A DNA stretch of 12,988 nucleotides from Lachnospiraceae bacterium (lineage in GTDB: Bacteria; Bacillota; Clostridia; Lachnospirales; Lachnospiraceae). Numbering within the stretch: position 1 is the first letter of the stretch; each line of letters opens with the position of its first letter. Below are positions 1 to 6,651 of this stretch, piece by piece. The notes beneath the pieces were generated by a model. The model was not told where the DNA came from and searched no databases. It was given only the letters and a program-made list of their open reading frames with translations. The stretch covers positions 1-12,988 of the forward strand of contig VSNR01000123.1 of the NCBI GenBank assembly GCA_009774345.1, in the 5' to 3' direction. Position numbers and translations under genes: made by a program.

Positions 1-44
1 AATCTGTCCAGTTTATTTTTATGCACAATTATAATATGAATTTA

Positions 45-2060
45 TTATCTCTTGAGGTTTACGAGCTCCTCAAGCAGTGAGTCTGAGGTGGTAATGATAC
101 GGCTGTTTGCCTGGAAACCTCTCTGGGTGGTAATCATGTCGGTAAACTGCTGAGAGAGATCTACGTTTGACATCTCAAGAACACCTGTGGTAATGGCTCC
201 AATACCTTCTGCTTTGATATCGCAGATCTGTACATCACCTGAGCTTGCTGTTACTTGATAAAGGTTGTCACCTGCGTTCTCAAGACCCATGGCATTCGGG
301 AACTTTCCTACACAGACCTGACCGAGCGTCTTCTGTACGCCATTGCTGTACAGCGCTGTGATCAAACCATCTGTTCCTACAGACACACCTGTCAGCTTAC
401 CCACTTTATAACCGTCAATCTTTTTGCCGGAGAGTGTCGATTTCTTCTCATTTCCTACGTTCTGTGTCTTTGATGCATCTATTGTGAGGTTCTCAAATTT
501 CTGATCAATTGCAGACAGGTTGACTGTAAAAGTATCGTTTCCTTCGGATCCTACATATCTAAACTGACCATCTTCTTTATTGAAGATTAAATTCCATGAA
601 GTTGTACCATTGTTCTTCAAGGCATCTATATTCACTTCATTCTTTTCATTATCCAACATTCGCAGCAGCGTCAGCTTATATTCTTTTGGCACTGCTGTCG
701 TCCCCGTCTGCGGCGAGTTCGTGACGTATGTGTTTTTCTTACCTTCGCCCGTTTTGAATAGTTCTAGTATCTTACTTATATCATTCGTGAACTCTCCTGG
801 ATCAATCTCTGCACCCGCACCATTCTTAAACACATACTTTGTGACTGCATCGCCGTTTACATCTGTGTAGGTCTGCACAATCGCTGTGATTGAAGAAGTA
901 TCTGCGCGAGTATAAGACATAACAGATCCCGTTCCTCCTGCCGTATAGCCAAGTTTCTCGACAGCTTCTTCCGATACGACCAAAGCATCCTTAACAGGAT
1001 AAGAATCCGGTTTTGTCTTAACAAAACCTACTCCGCCGGAGAAATTAACCACTAACTCAGTGATCTCATTCAATTTACCATTCTCAAGGACTTCTTGCTG
1101 CAAGTCGGGGTCTGCCGCAATAAATTTTTTGAGGTTTATTGTAACCAGATCTCCCTTCTGCCCCAGTTCAGGCGTACCATTGACAGCTACTCCTTTTGCT
1201 ACCGTTCCACCATACGCTGCATCCCTTGCCGCCTGCTCCAGCTTTCTGAGCAATGTTTTCGGCATTTCCGTAGATTTGAGTGTTTTTTTCGTATTGTTGT
1301 CCGCAGCATCTGTATAGGTATAGGTAAGCTCTGACATATCTACTTTGAAAAGTTCACTTGGAAGTGCATACTCTGTTTCTGTATTGTTGGTTGATATTGT
1401 CGTCGTACTCTCAGCCATCGTAGGAAGCACGCCAAACTGCAAATTATAGAGATAGCCTGCCTTATCATACAGCTCCACGCTCAACTGATAGCCCTCGTCC
1501 GTCTCCAGTTTCGAATCTTCTGCATCCACGATACCTGTGATCCTAGCTGACGTTGTAGCAGCAGGCGCCGCCTCGTTGTCACCCATAACATTCAGAGGAC
1601 CTACGGTCTGTACGATTTTGCCTTCTTTATCTACGCCCCAGCCCTGCACGATAAATCCAGTGCTTGACATAACAAGGTTTCCATCATCATCTACGTCAAA
1701 AGACCCATCTCTTGTATAATAAGTGCTCGTACCGTCACTTACCACGAAGAATGCTTCACCTGAAATTTTCAGGTCGAAAGGATTACCAGTAGACTGGTTT
1801 GCACCCTCCTGCGTGATGCTGGTGTTAATGGCCGCACCCTTTACACCAAGACCGATCTGTCTGGGATTCGTACCACCTGTATTGTTGGAAGGGTTTGCCG
1901 CAGTACCTGCCTGTGTCGTCTGATAGAGCATATCGGAAAAGTTCATTGTCTTTGCCTTGTATGCTGTTGTATTTACGTTTGCGATATTGTTACCGATAAC
2001 GTCCATTCTTGTCTGGTGGGTCCTCAGACCTGATACACCAGAATAAAGTGATCTCATCAT
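45..2060 (-). CDS. flgE: Flagellar hook protein FlgE, long form
   Basis: FlgE polymerises into the hook, the universal joint between rod and filament. The N-terminal axial-protein signature is clear (LYSGVSGLRTHQTRMDVIGN at 5-24; NNIANVNTTAYK at 24-35). The C-terminal one is GVLEMSNVDLSQQFTDMITT at 626-645, then QRGFQANSRIITTSDSLLEEL at 646-666. FlgE-type inner segments are visible: GEAFFVVSDG at 101-110, YTRDGSFDVDDDGNL at 115-129, YQLSVELYDKAG at 191-202, and NAMGLENAGDNLYQ at 589-602. At 671 residues it is much longer than enterobacterial (about 400) or Bacillus (about 260) FlgE; the excess lies around residues 212-486. Two cysteines, C583 and C613, lie in the C-terminal core. AGGAGG is 10 bases before the first of two adjacent ATGs (2060, 2057). 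Length and DxxNN/ANVNT motifs separate it from FlgG or FlgF. Confidence 0.95.
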   Translation of the reverse strand: MMRSLYSGVSGLRTHQTRMDVIGNNIANVNTTAYKAKTMNFSDMLYQTTQAGTAANPSNNTGGTNPRQIGLGVKGAAINTSITQEGANQSTGNPFDLKISGEAFFVVSDGTSTYYTRDGSFDVDDDGNLVMSSTGFIVQGWGVDKEGKIVQTVGPLNVMGDNEAAPAATTSARITGIVDAEDSKLETDEGYQLSVELYDKAGYLYNLQFGVLPTMAESTTTISTNNTETEYALPSELFKVDMSELTYTYTDAADNNTKKTLKSTEMPKTLLRKLEQAARDAAYGGTVAKGVAVNGTPELGQKGDLVTINLKKFIAADPDLQQEVLENGKLNEITELVVNFSGGVGFVKTKPDSYPVKDALVVSEEAVEKLGYTAGGTGSVMSYTRADTSSITAIVQTYTDVNGDAVTKYVFKNGAGAEIDPGEFTNDISKILELFKTGEGKKNTYVTNSPQTGTTAVPKEYKLTLLRMLDNEKNEVNIDALKNNGTTSWNLIFNKEDGQFRYVGSEGNDTFTVNLSAIDQKFENLTIDASKTQNVGNEKKSTLSGKKIDGYKVGKLTGVSVGTDGLITALYSNGVQKTLGQVCVGKFPNAMGLENAGDNLYQVTASSGDVQICDIKAEGIGAITTGVLEMSNVDLSQQFTDMITTQRGFQANSRIITTSDSLLEELVNLKR

Positions 2061-2170
2061 AATTAAGTGACCTCCTAAATCTTATTACCGTCTTCATTAT
2101 CTTCCCCATCCGTCATTCCGGGGATCTGTAAGCCTCCTTAAAAGGTCCGGCTCTGTCTCAACATCCTGTA
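2061..2170 (-). other. Gap upstream of flgE with a possible 13-codon ORF
   Basis: The 110 bases hold two Shine-Dalgarno-like sites: AAGGAGG at 2133-2139 and the flgE site AGGAGG at 2071-2076. Between them a 13-codon frame (ATG at 2116, TAG at 2077-2075) encodes MTDGEDNEDGNKI, and its stop codon overlaps the flgE ribosome binding site. The 16-base distance from AAGGAGG to that ATG is too long for efficient initiation, so I do not annotate it as a gene. A TCCCC/GGGGA pairing around that ATG could form a short hairpin. No promoter is evident. Confidence 0.4.
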
Positions 2171-2584
2171 TTAGATAATCACGGCTCCATCAATGTTTGT
2201 ATAAATATTTTCATCTGCTTCTGTCTGATCCATCGCAGTGATGACTGTGTTGCTCTTTGTATTTACGATAAACGCAAGCTGGTCTACCAGCACCAGAGAA
2301 TCACGGATTCCCTTCTCGCCTGCCTTCTTCGTCCCATCATTCAACCTTTCCAGTTGTTCATCGGTCAGTTCAATCTTTCTGTCGCTCAGTCTGTTTGCTG
2401 CATGTTTTGAGAATCTCACCGATTCTGTACTCTGCATCCCCTGTGACTGCTGCTTGTGAAGGATTTCGCCAAAGCTCATACCCTGCTGAGCGGTGCTGCT
2501 CTGTGAATTGACCTTCTGCTGTTTGAGATATTGATTTTGTAGCTGTTCAATGGAAAGGAACTGACTATTGTTAATATTCATCAT
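2171..2584 (-). CDS. Conserved flagellar operon protein of unknown function (TIGR02530-type)
   Basis: The 137-residue protein lies between flgD and flgE, the usual place of the uncharacterised TIGR02530 flagellar operon family (putative flagellar domain PF12611). The conserved core is recognisable at residues 56-118: VRFSKHAANRLSDRKIELT, then KGIRDSLVLVDQLAFIVN (91-108) and the NTVITAMD ending (112-119). The first 50 residues are Gln/Ser-rich and probably disordered. They contain SFGEIL at 37-42, similar to SFGDVL near the FliK N-terminus. No membrane segment or signal peptide is seen. Its job is not known; position and timing suggest hook assembly or export. AGGAGG is 5 bases from the first ATG (2584) and 8 bases from the adjacent second ATG (2581), so translation may begin at either; the difference is one Met. 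Confidence 0.88.
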   Translation of the reverse strand: MMNINNSQFLSIEQLQNQYLKQQKVNSQSSTAQQGMSFGEILHKQQSQGMQSTESVRFSKHAANRLSDRKIELTDEQLERLNDGTKKAGEKGIRDSLVLVDQLAFIVNTKSNTVITAMDQTEADENIYTNIDGAVII

Positions 2585-2622
2585 GCATTCCTCCTCGCCA
2601 TAACGCCTCTGTTCTCAAGATG

Positions 2623-3489
2623 CTATGCAGTCTCTGTCTTATCTGTCTTATCTGTCTTATCTTCCTCGCCCTCTGAGTCCTCATCCTTCTTGTCATCGGA
2701 GCCCTCACTTGGCTTCTCTGTCTTGTTTTCTGTCAATGTATTGAGTTTGTCGAGAATTGCATTCATCTTGTTGTTAAAGCTGTCTAAAATATCATCCAGT
2801 GAAGTCTTTTTATCCTCTTCTGATGTGTCCTCAAATTTCACACCGAGCTTCTCGAGTTCTAGTTTCCACTCTGTAAACTTCTCCATTTGTTCATGACCAT
2901 ATATATCCATATAGTTCTTCTCATAATCATTCATGGTGTTGTAGAAATCAAGTGCTCCCTGAACTACATTCTGGTATGATTTATCTGCCCATGCCACATT
3001 TGGCAATGCATCGATCATTCCCTTGAGTGTGCTGTACTTCTCGTGTGCCTGAGAGTATTCTGCACTGACGATCGTATCCAAATCACTGAGCGAATACTTC
3101 GCGTCATTAATCACGAGCAATGGCTTTCCTTCCTCCATAACGACATAATCAACGACACCCTGTATCGTATTTACTTCTCCAGTACTCTCACTCGTTGTTG
3201 TCATGAGAACTTCCTTGCCGATCAAACTGTTTGCCCGCAGCACATCAACTGCCTCAGCCACTTCACCCATCTTCTGAACCTGCGTGAAAGTCGCATACTG
3301 TGATACCCATTCCGTATTGCTCGTAGGCTCCAGCGGGTCCTGATTCTGCATCTCGGCTACCAGAAGGGTCAGGAACATATCACTGTCCACTGCATTCTTG
3401 TTTTTTGCATTTTTTCTAAGGGAATCTCCCGATGTGGTATGAGTCTGTAATTTGCCGTCCTCACCGATTGGTGCTATTAAACTTCCCAT
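2623..3489 (-). CDS. flgD: Flagellar hook-capping (scaffolding) protein FlgD, with C-terminal extension
   Basis: FlgD caps the growing hook and guides FlgE polymerisation. Residues 36-80 hold the hallmark N-terminal region: DMFLTLLVAEMQNQDPLEP at 37-55, containing FLTLL at 39-43, the segment equivalent to the export gate-recognition motif described for Salmonella FlgD, then the QYATFTQVQKM region at 64-74. Residues 89-145 are a small beta-rich domain (LIGKEVLMTT, GKPLLVINDAKYSLSDLDTI). Together these equal the whole of the short Bacillus-type FlgD (about 140 residues). Residues 146-288 are extra: a helical segment with IDALPNVAWADK at 159-170, a coiled coil, and a very acidic tail ending in DKT repeats. 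The ribosome binding site GAGGTGA precedes the ATG at 3489 by about 7 bases. Confidence 0.95.
   Translation of the reverse strand: MGSLIAPIGEDGKLQTHTTSGDSLRKNAKNKNAVDSDMFLTLLVAEMQNQDPLEPTSNTEWVSQYATFTQVQKMGEVAEAVDVLRANSLIGKEVLMTTTSESTGEVNTIQGVVDYVVMEEGKPLLVINDAKYSLSDLDTIVSAEYSQAHEKYSTLKGMIDALPNVAWADKSYQNVVQGALDFYNTMNDYEKNYMDIYGHEQMEKFTEWKLELEKLGVKFEDTSEEDKKTSLDDILDSFNNKMNAILDKLNTLTENKTEKPSEGSDDKKDEDSEGEEDKTDKTDKTETA
2633..2662 (-). repeat. 9-base tandem repeat in the 3' end of flgD
   Basis: Three exact copies of the 9-base unit TCTGTCTTA (plus strand), plus three bases of a fourth, encode the DKT-DKT-DKT tail of FlgD. Nine-base units keep the reading frame, so copy-number change by slippage would lengthen or shorten the acidic tail without breaking the gene. 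Confidence 0.85.
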
Positions 3490-3524
3490 ATGTTCACCTC
3501 TCTTTTTTCTTCTTCATTTCAATA

Positions 3525-5111
3525 TTATGCAAGTAAATCCATCGTATTTCCGTTTGCTGCCATCATTTCCATGGCAATCCTTGTCGCATCGTCCGCGCCC
3601 TGCATCTCTCCTTCCATTTCCTCCCCATTGGCAAATGCTCTGAGATTGATGCTGCTGCGTCTGCGCAATCCCTGAATGCGCTGTGACTCCTGCTCCTGCG
3701 ACTGTCTTTGTTGATCCTGACCGTTCTTATCAAGATCCCGCTCCATCTGATGACTTTCCACTGATACTTCGATTGCTTCAATCTTGACACCCTGCTCCTC
3801 AAGATTTGCTCTCAATTGAGATGCCTGCGCTTCGATTGCTGCCTTCACTGCCTCGTTCTGCGTCGTAAACTCTGCTGTCACGATACCGCCCTTTGTCGTC
3901 AGCGATACATTGACTGTGCCAAGGCTAGCGGGATGCAGTTGCAGCTCCATCTCTGTCAAGTTTTCATTTTTGACAATCTTGACCATATCAGCGATCTGCC
4001 GCATAATGTTCTCTGTGTTCTCCGAAGTAAACTTCTCAACGCCCTCTGCGGCTGCTGTGTTCGTAATTTCATTCAGGTTGTTCTGAAAGTTCTGTGCTGT
4101 GCCTTGCTGTCCAAACTCTTTCGGCTCCTTACCGTCGCCTTCTCTCGATTCGCGGCCGGTATTTTGTGTCTGCTGATTCGCAGCTTCCACTGTTTGATCC
4201 TGTTGGCTTTCTGGCTGTGTATCATTTTGCTGGACGGTCTTATCATCTGATTTGGTATTGTCCTGCATGATAACCACTGGTTCCTGGACTTCCTGCCCGT
4301 CATCTGCCGCTGTCGCAACAAAAGCATTCTGATCATCCACCGGAAGTACTTCTGCCTCTTGTACCTGATTCTCAAGGTTCTGACTCTGCATTTCCTGTAA
4401 CTTCTGCAATACAGCATCAAGTTCCTCACTGGTCAGCCCGGTGTTCTCAAGCAAATTCTCTACCTGTGTCCCCACCATTTTGGTGACATCCTGCAACATG
4501 GTATAAAGCCCTTCGTCTGCAATCAGACTGAGTGCAGAATCTTCACCTGATATGGCTGTCACTAGCTGTGCCATATTGTCCAGATTCAACAGGTCATATG
4601 GCTGCATTCCCAATGCCTCCATACCACTCATTAATTCCTCGTCGGTAATGCCCAGAATTTCTTTGATCTGCCCAATAATCTGCTCTAGCGCATTTGCGAT
4701 CTCATCGATGGTCATCTCGTCCACAGACGCTTCCTCCATCGGCTCTGTAGTCTGCGCTGTATCTGTGATCTCCTCGGTTACTGTTTCCACAGGTTCTGTG
4801 GATGTGTCCACTGTTTCAGAAGCAGTGTCCTTCACAGATGTATCCTGCTCAGACGTGTCCTTCACAACATTGGTGTTCTTAGATTCATCAAAATTCTTCT
4901 TGTCAGGCTGCTGTGTCTGGGTTTTTTCGCTGCTTGTGATCGCCTGCGCCGTCGTCTGCTTAGGCGCCTCGAACTTTTGTGCTGTCTTTCCCAGCACATC
5001 GCCAAAACTTTGCACTTTTGATTGATCATCCGCTTTCCGTGGATTTGGCGTTTTCGATTCAGGTTTACCATTGAAAAACGCGTTTTTTACGGTTGTTTCC
5101 GTCGTTGTCAT
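3525..5111 (-). CDS. fliK: Flagellar hook-length control protein FliK
   Basis: FliK is the secreted molecular ruler that measures hook length and then switches the export gate (via FlhB) from hook to filament substrates. The 528-residue protein is long for the family (about 400-490 is common). Residues 1-125 are a disordered Thr/Ser/Gln/Glu-rich stretch with an FGDVL segment at 36-40. Residues 130-245 are predicted helical, residues 250-345 again Gln/Asp-rich and probably extended. The C-terminal hook-length control domain lies at about 370-455 with the signature LHPASLGTVNVSL at 392-404. A tail of about 70 residues rich in Gln, Arg and Met follows. AGGAGG is 11 bases before the ATG at 5111; an ATG at 5122 is out of frame. 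A sigma-28-type promoter lies in the leader. Confidence 0.95.
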   Translation of the reverse strand: MTTTETTVKNAFFNGKPESKTPNPRKADDQSKVQSFGDVLGKTAQKFEAPKQTTAQAITSSEKTQTQQPDKKNFDESKNTNVVKDTSEQDTSVKDTASETVDTSTEPVETVTEEITDTAQTTEPMEEASVDEMTIDEIANALEQIIGQIKEILGITDEELMSGMEALGMQPYDLLNLDNMAQLVTAISGEDSALSLIADEGLYTMLQDVTKMVGTQVENLLENTGLTSEELDAVLQKLQEMQSQNLENQVQEAEVLPVDDQNAFVATAADDGQEVQEPVVIMQDNTKSDDKTVQQNDTQPESQQDQTVEAANQQTQNTGRESREGDGKEPKEFGQQGTAQNFQNNLNEITNTAAAEGVEKFTSENTENIMRQIADMVKIVKNENLTEMELQLHPASLGTVNVSLTTKGGIVTAEFTTQNEAVKAAIEAQASQLRANLEEQGVKIEAIEVSVESHQMERDLDKNGQDQQRQSQEQESQRIQGLRRRSSINLRAFANGEEMEGEMQGADDATRIAMEMMAANGNTMDLLA

Positions 5112-5186
5112 TCTCTTTCCATCCTCCTCTCTTTAATTTTCAAAGTGCTTTTATTATGTATAAAACCTATATAACATGAAAAATAT

Positions 5187-5204
5187 ATTATATAGTTACA
5201 TAAT
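5187..5204. repeat. Imperfect 18-base palindrome in the fliK leader
   Basis: ATTATATAGTTACATAAT has 8-base arms with a single G/A mismatch and a 2-base centre. It lies just downstream of the predicted sigma-28 transcription start. In such AT-rich DNA it could arise by chance; an operator role is only a possibility. Confidence 0.3.
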
Positions 5205-5214
5205 CTCATAACAT

Positions 5215-5241
5215 ATATCGGTAAATTGTCAGAAAACTTTA
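5215..5241 (-). promoter_or_regulatory. Sigma-28 (SigD/FliA)-type promoter upstream of fliK
   Basis: On the minus strand the -35 element is TAAA at 5241-5238 (TAAAGTTT through 5234), followed after 15 bases by ACCGATAT at 5222-5215. This matches the Bacillus SigD consensus TAAA-N15-GCCGATAT at 11 of 12 specified bases with exact spacing, and all eight bases of the longer enterobacterial -35 element TAAAGTTT with its N11 spacing. Transcription would begin near 5208, leaving a leader of roughly 97 bases before fliK. It would serve fliK, flgD, the TIGR02530-type gene and flgE. The match was read by eye; no transcription data are available here. Confidence 0.75.
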
Positions 5242-5251
5242 GTCATTGTTT

Positions 5252-6130
5252 TTAATTTCCAGGATTCATAATTCTGGTAATCCTCGCCGCCACTGCTGCA
5301 TCCATCTCACCCATGATCGCTCCTCTTGTCGCCGCTGGTAGATTCGAGAGAATCTCTGCTGCCAAATCAAGATTATCTGTCATAGCGCCAAGGATACCCG
5401 CTGCTTTCTTTGCGTCCATGTTGCTGTATGTCGCTACATAATCTTTCATTTTATTATTGACCGCTTCCTCTTGAATCACCTGTTTGTACAGCGCCTCCGC
5501 CGTCGTGGGATCCATCTCTTCATAATATATGCGGTATTCCTCTGCCCCGGGACCATTGTCCGCGTAGACAACTTCCTCATAGAATTGTTCCTTAATGCGC
5601 TGGAAATCCACCTGATTTTTCTCGAAAGTCTGCAAACGTTTTACCTCTGCCTTGAGCGCCTCAATCTGCTCTGAATATGCAGTGTTTGTATTTTTCACCT
5701 GCTCTAACTGTTTTTCCAAATCCGTCGCATAGTCCACGGCATCCTTGATGCTGTTGTAGCCGCCGTAAGCCTTCTCTTTGGGCGACTCTATCCCATTCTC
5801 TGCCGGAAGAATCTTGTTGATCACAGGTATATCCTTGAGCATCGGTGTCAGTACATTCGAGCCAAACCCGCCGACATCCATCTTGACCAGCAGACATAAG
5901 ATTCCAAGCCAGATCACAATGATAAATAAGGTAACTACCACCACCGAAGCATTGGTTCCATCAATCTGTTCGTCTAATTCCCGCTCCTGATTTTCCAGCT
6001 CCTTCGCGCGTTTCTTGGCTTCCTTTCTCTGATTTTTCTGTTCTTTTTTAAACGCCTTCTGACTCTCTTTTAGCTGTTTTAACTGCATCTCCGGTGCGTC
6101 GGGGCTTAAATTTTCGTCCTTACGTGCCAT
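5252..6130 (-). CDS. MotE/YlxF-like flagellar membrane protein with MgtE N-domain-like C-terminus
   Basis: The 292-residue protein occupies the slot of Bacillus subtilis ylxF, between fliJ and fliK. Residues 1-58 are a highly charged Lys/Glu/Gln helix, residues 61-83 a single membrane span (VVVVTLFIIVIWLGILCLLV core). Residues 130-185 are a coiled coil, and residues about 203-290 carry helical repeats like those of the MgtE N-terminal domain/FliG (for example DAKKAAGILGAMTDNLDLAA at 239-258 and LPAATRGAIMGEMDAAVAAR at 264-283). Topology by the positive-inside trend puts the C-terminal domain outside the cytoplasmic membrane. In alphaproteobacteria MotE is a periplasmic partner of the stator protein MotC; the role in Firmicutes is not established, and a stator or motor-periphery role is inferred. 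Start ATG at 6130: the only nearby purine-rich site (AGGGAAAGG) is a rather distant 15 bases away, and an in-frame stop lies just upstream, so no earlier start is possible. Confidence 0.85.
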   Translation of the reverse strand: MARKDENLSPDAPEMQLKQLKESQKAFKKEQKNQRKEAKKRAKELENQERELDEQIDGTNASVVVVTLFIIVIWLGILCLLVKMDVGGFGSNVLTPMLKDIPVINKILPAENGIESPKEKAYGGYNSIKDAVDYATDLEKQLEQVKNTNTAYSEQIEALKAEVKRLQTFEKNQVDFQRIKEQFYEEVVYADNGPGAEEYRIYYEEMDPTTAEALYKQVIQEEAVNNKMKDYVATYSNMDAKKAAGILGAMTDNLDLAAEILSNLPAATRGAIMGEMDAAVAARITRIMNPGN

Positions 6131-6152
6131 ATTGCTTTAACCATGCCTTTCC

Positions 6153-6623
6153 CTAATTTCTCACGCTCTGTTGTTCTTCCATCAGTTTCTGTCCGTATGT
6201 ATATGAGGTAAGCTGGTCTATCTCCTTGCTCTCCGCCGCCAGTTCATCCTTCATAAACTCCTCAAACGCATTCTCCTTGAGCTTTTCATGCGCTTTGCGC
6301 TCCTGCATCAGCTCCTGTAATGCCGCCCTTGCCTTTTCTACCAGCTTCGCAGCGCGCGCTACTTCTTTCATCTGATCTGCGATGTATTCGTCCATCTTGA
6401 GGACTGCCATCTTGTTCTCACGGATCTTGCGCACATCAATCAGCTCTGTGCGGAGTTTTACGCCCTCCTGCATATAATAAAGCTTTCTTGCGTGAAATTC
6501 ATCCAGCTTCTTTTTCTCTGCATCCAGTCGCATGTTTGCCTCTGCAAACTCCTGCTTTGCCTTGTCCTCCAGCTTCTCCTTGATATCGAGAATCCCCTGC
6601 ATTTTATAACGAAAAACTGCCAT
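6153..6623 (-). CDS. fliJ: Flagellar export chaperone/stalk protein FliJ
   Basis: FliJ is a small coiled-coil protein that inserts into the FliI hexamer like the gamma stalk of F1-ATPase and contacts FlhA; it also recycles export chaperones. The 156 residues are almost entirely predicted helix, rich in Lys, Glu and Ala with heptad-like spacing. The N-terminal FRYKMQGILDIKEKLEDKAK (residues 4-23) is the FliJ family start, where a phenylalanine-aromatic-hydrophobic pattern precedes a KE-rich helix. AGGGTGG lies 7 bases before the ATG at 6623. Position after fliI and before the motE/ylxF-like gene matches Bacillus and Clostridia. Sequence conservation is low in this family, so the call leans on both context and the N-terminal signature. 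Confidence 0.93.
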   Translation of the reverse strand: MAVFRYKMQGILDIKEKLEDKAKQEFAEANMRLDAEKKKLDEFHARKLYYMQEGVKLRTELIDVRKIRENKMAVLKMDEYIADQMKEVARAAKLVEKARAALQELMQERKAHEKLKENAFEEFMKDELAAESKEIDQLTSYTYGQKLMEEQQSVRN

Positions 6624-6651
6624 ACGCTTACCACCCTTTTACCTGAAATTG

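Larger units (their letters stand above)
5112..5251 (-). promoter_or_regulatory. AT-rich leader region upstream of fliK
   Basis: This 140-base gap is the largest break in the operon and is far more AT-rich than its neighbours. It contains a sigma-28-type promoter (listed separately), an imperfect 18-base palindrome at 5187-5204 (8-base arms with one mismatch; it includes a TATAAT on the minus strand but no matching -35), and the fliK ribosome binding site AGGAGG at 5123-5128. I see no GC-rich terminator hairpin after the upstream gene, so read-through transcription from the operon promoter is likely too. Confidence 0.65.

Noticed and set aside
1934..1941. TCCGATAT on the minus strand within flgE, resembling a sigma-28 -10 box
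   Set aside because: No TAAA at the correct distance; the bases are explained by the FSDML codons of FlgE.
3816..4250. Long plus-strand frames across the window, such as this one of 144 codons opposite fliK
   Set aside because: They are antisense shadows of well-supported minus-strand flagellar genes, Cys/Leu/Ser-rich without domain signatures, and have no ribosome binding sites.
5187..5192. TATAAT on the minus strand in the fliK leader as a sigma-70 -10 box
   Set aside because: The hexamer 17 bases upstream does not resemble TTGACA; the region is AT-rich enough for chance matches.
5101..5251. Intrinsic terminator between the motE-like gene and fliK
   Set aside because: No GC-rich hairpin followed by a U-run on the minus strand; only AT-rich imperfect palindromes.
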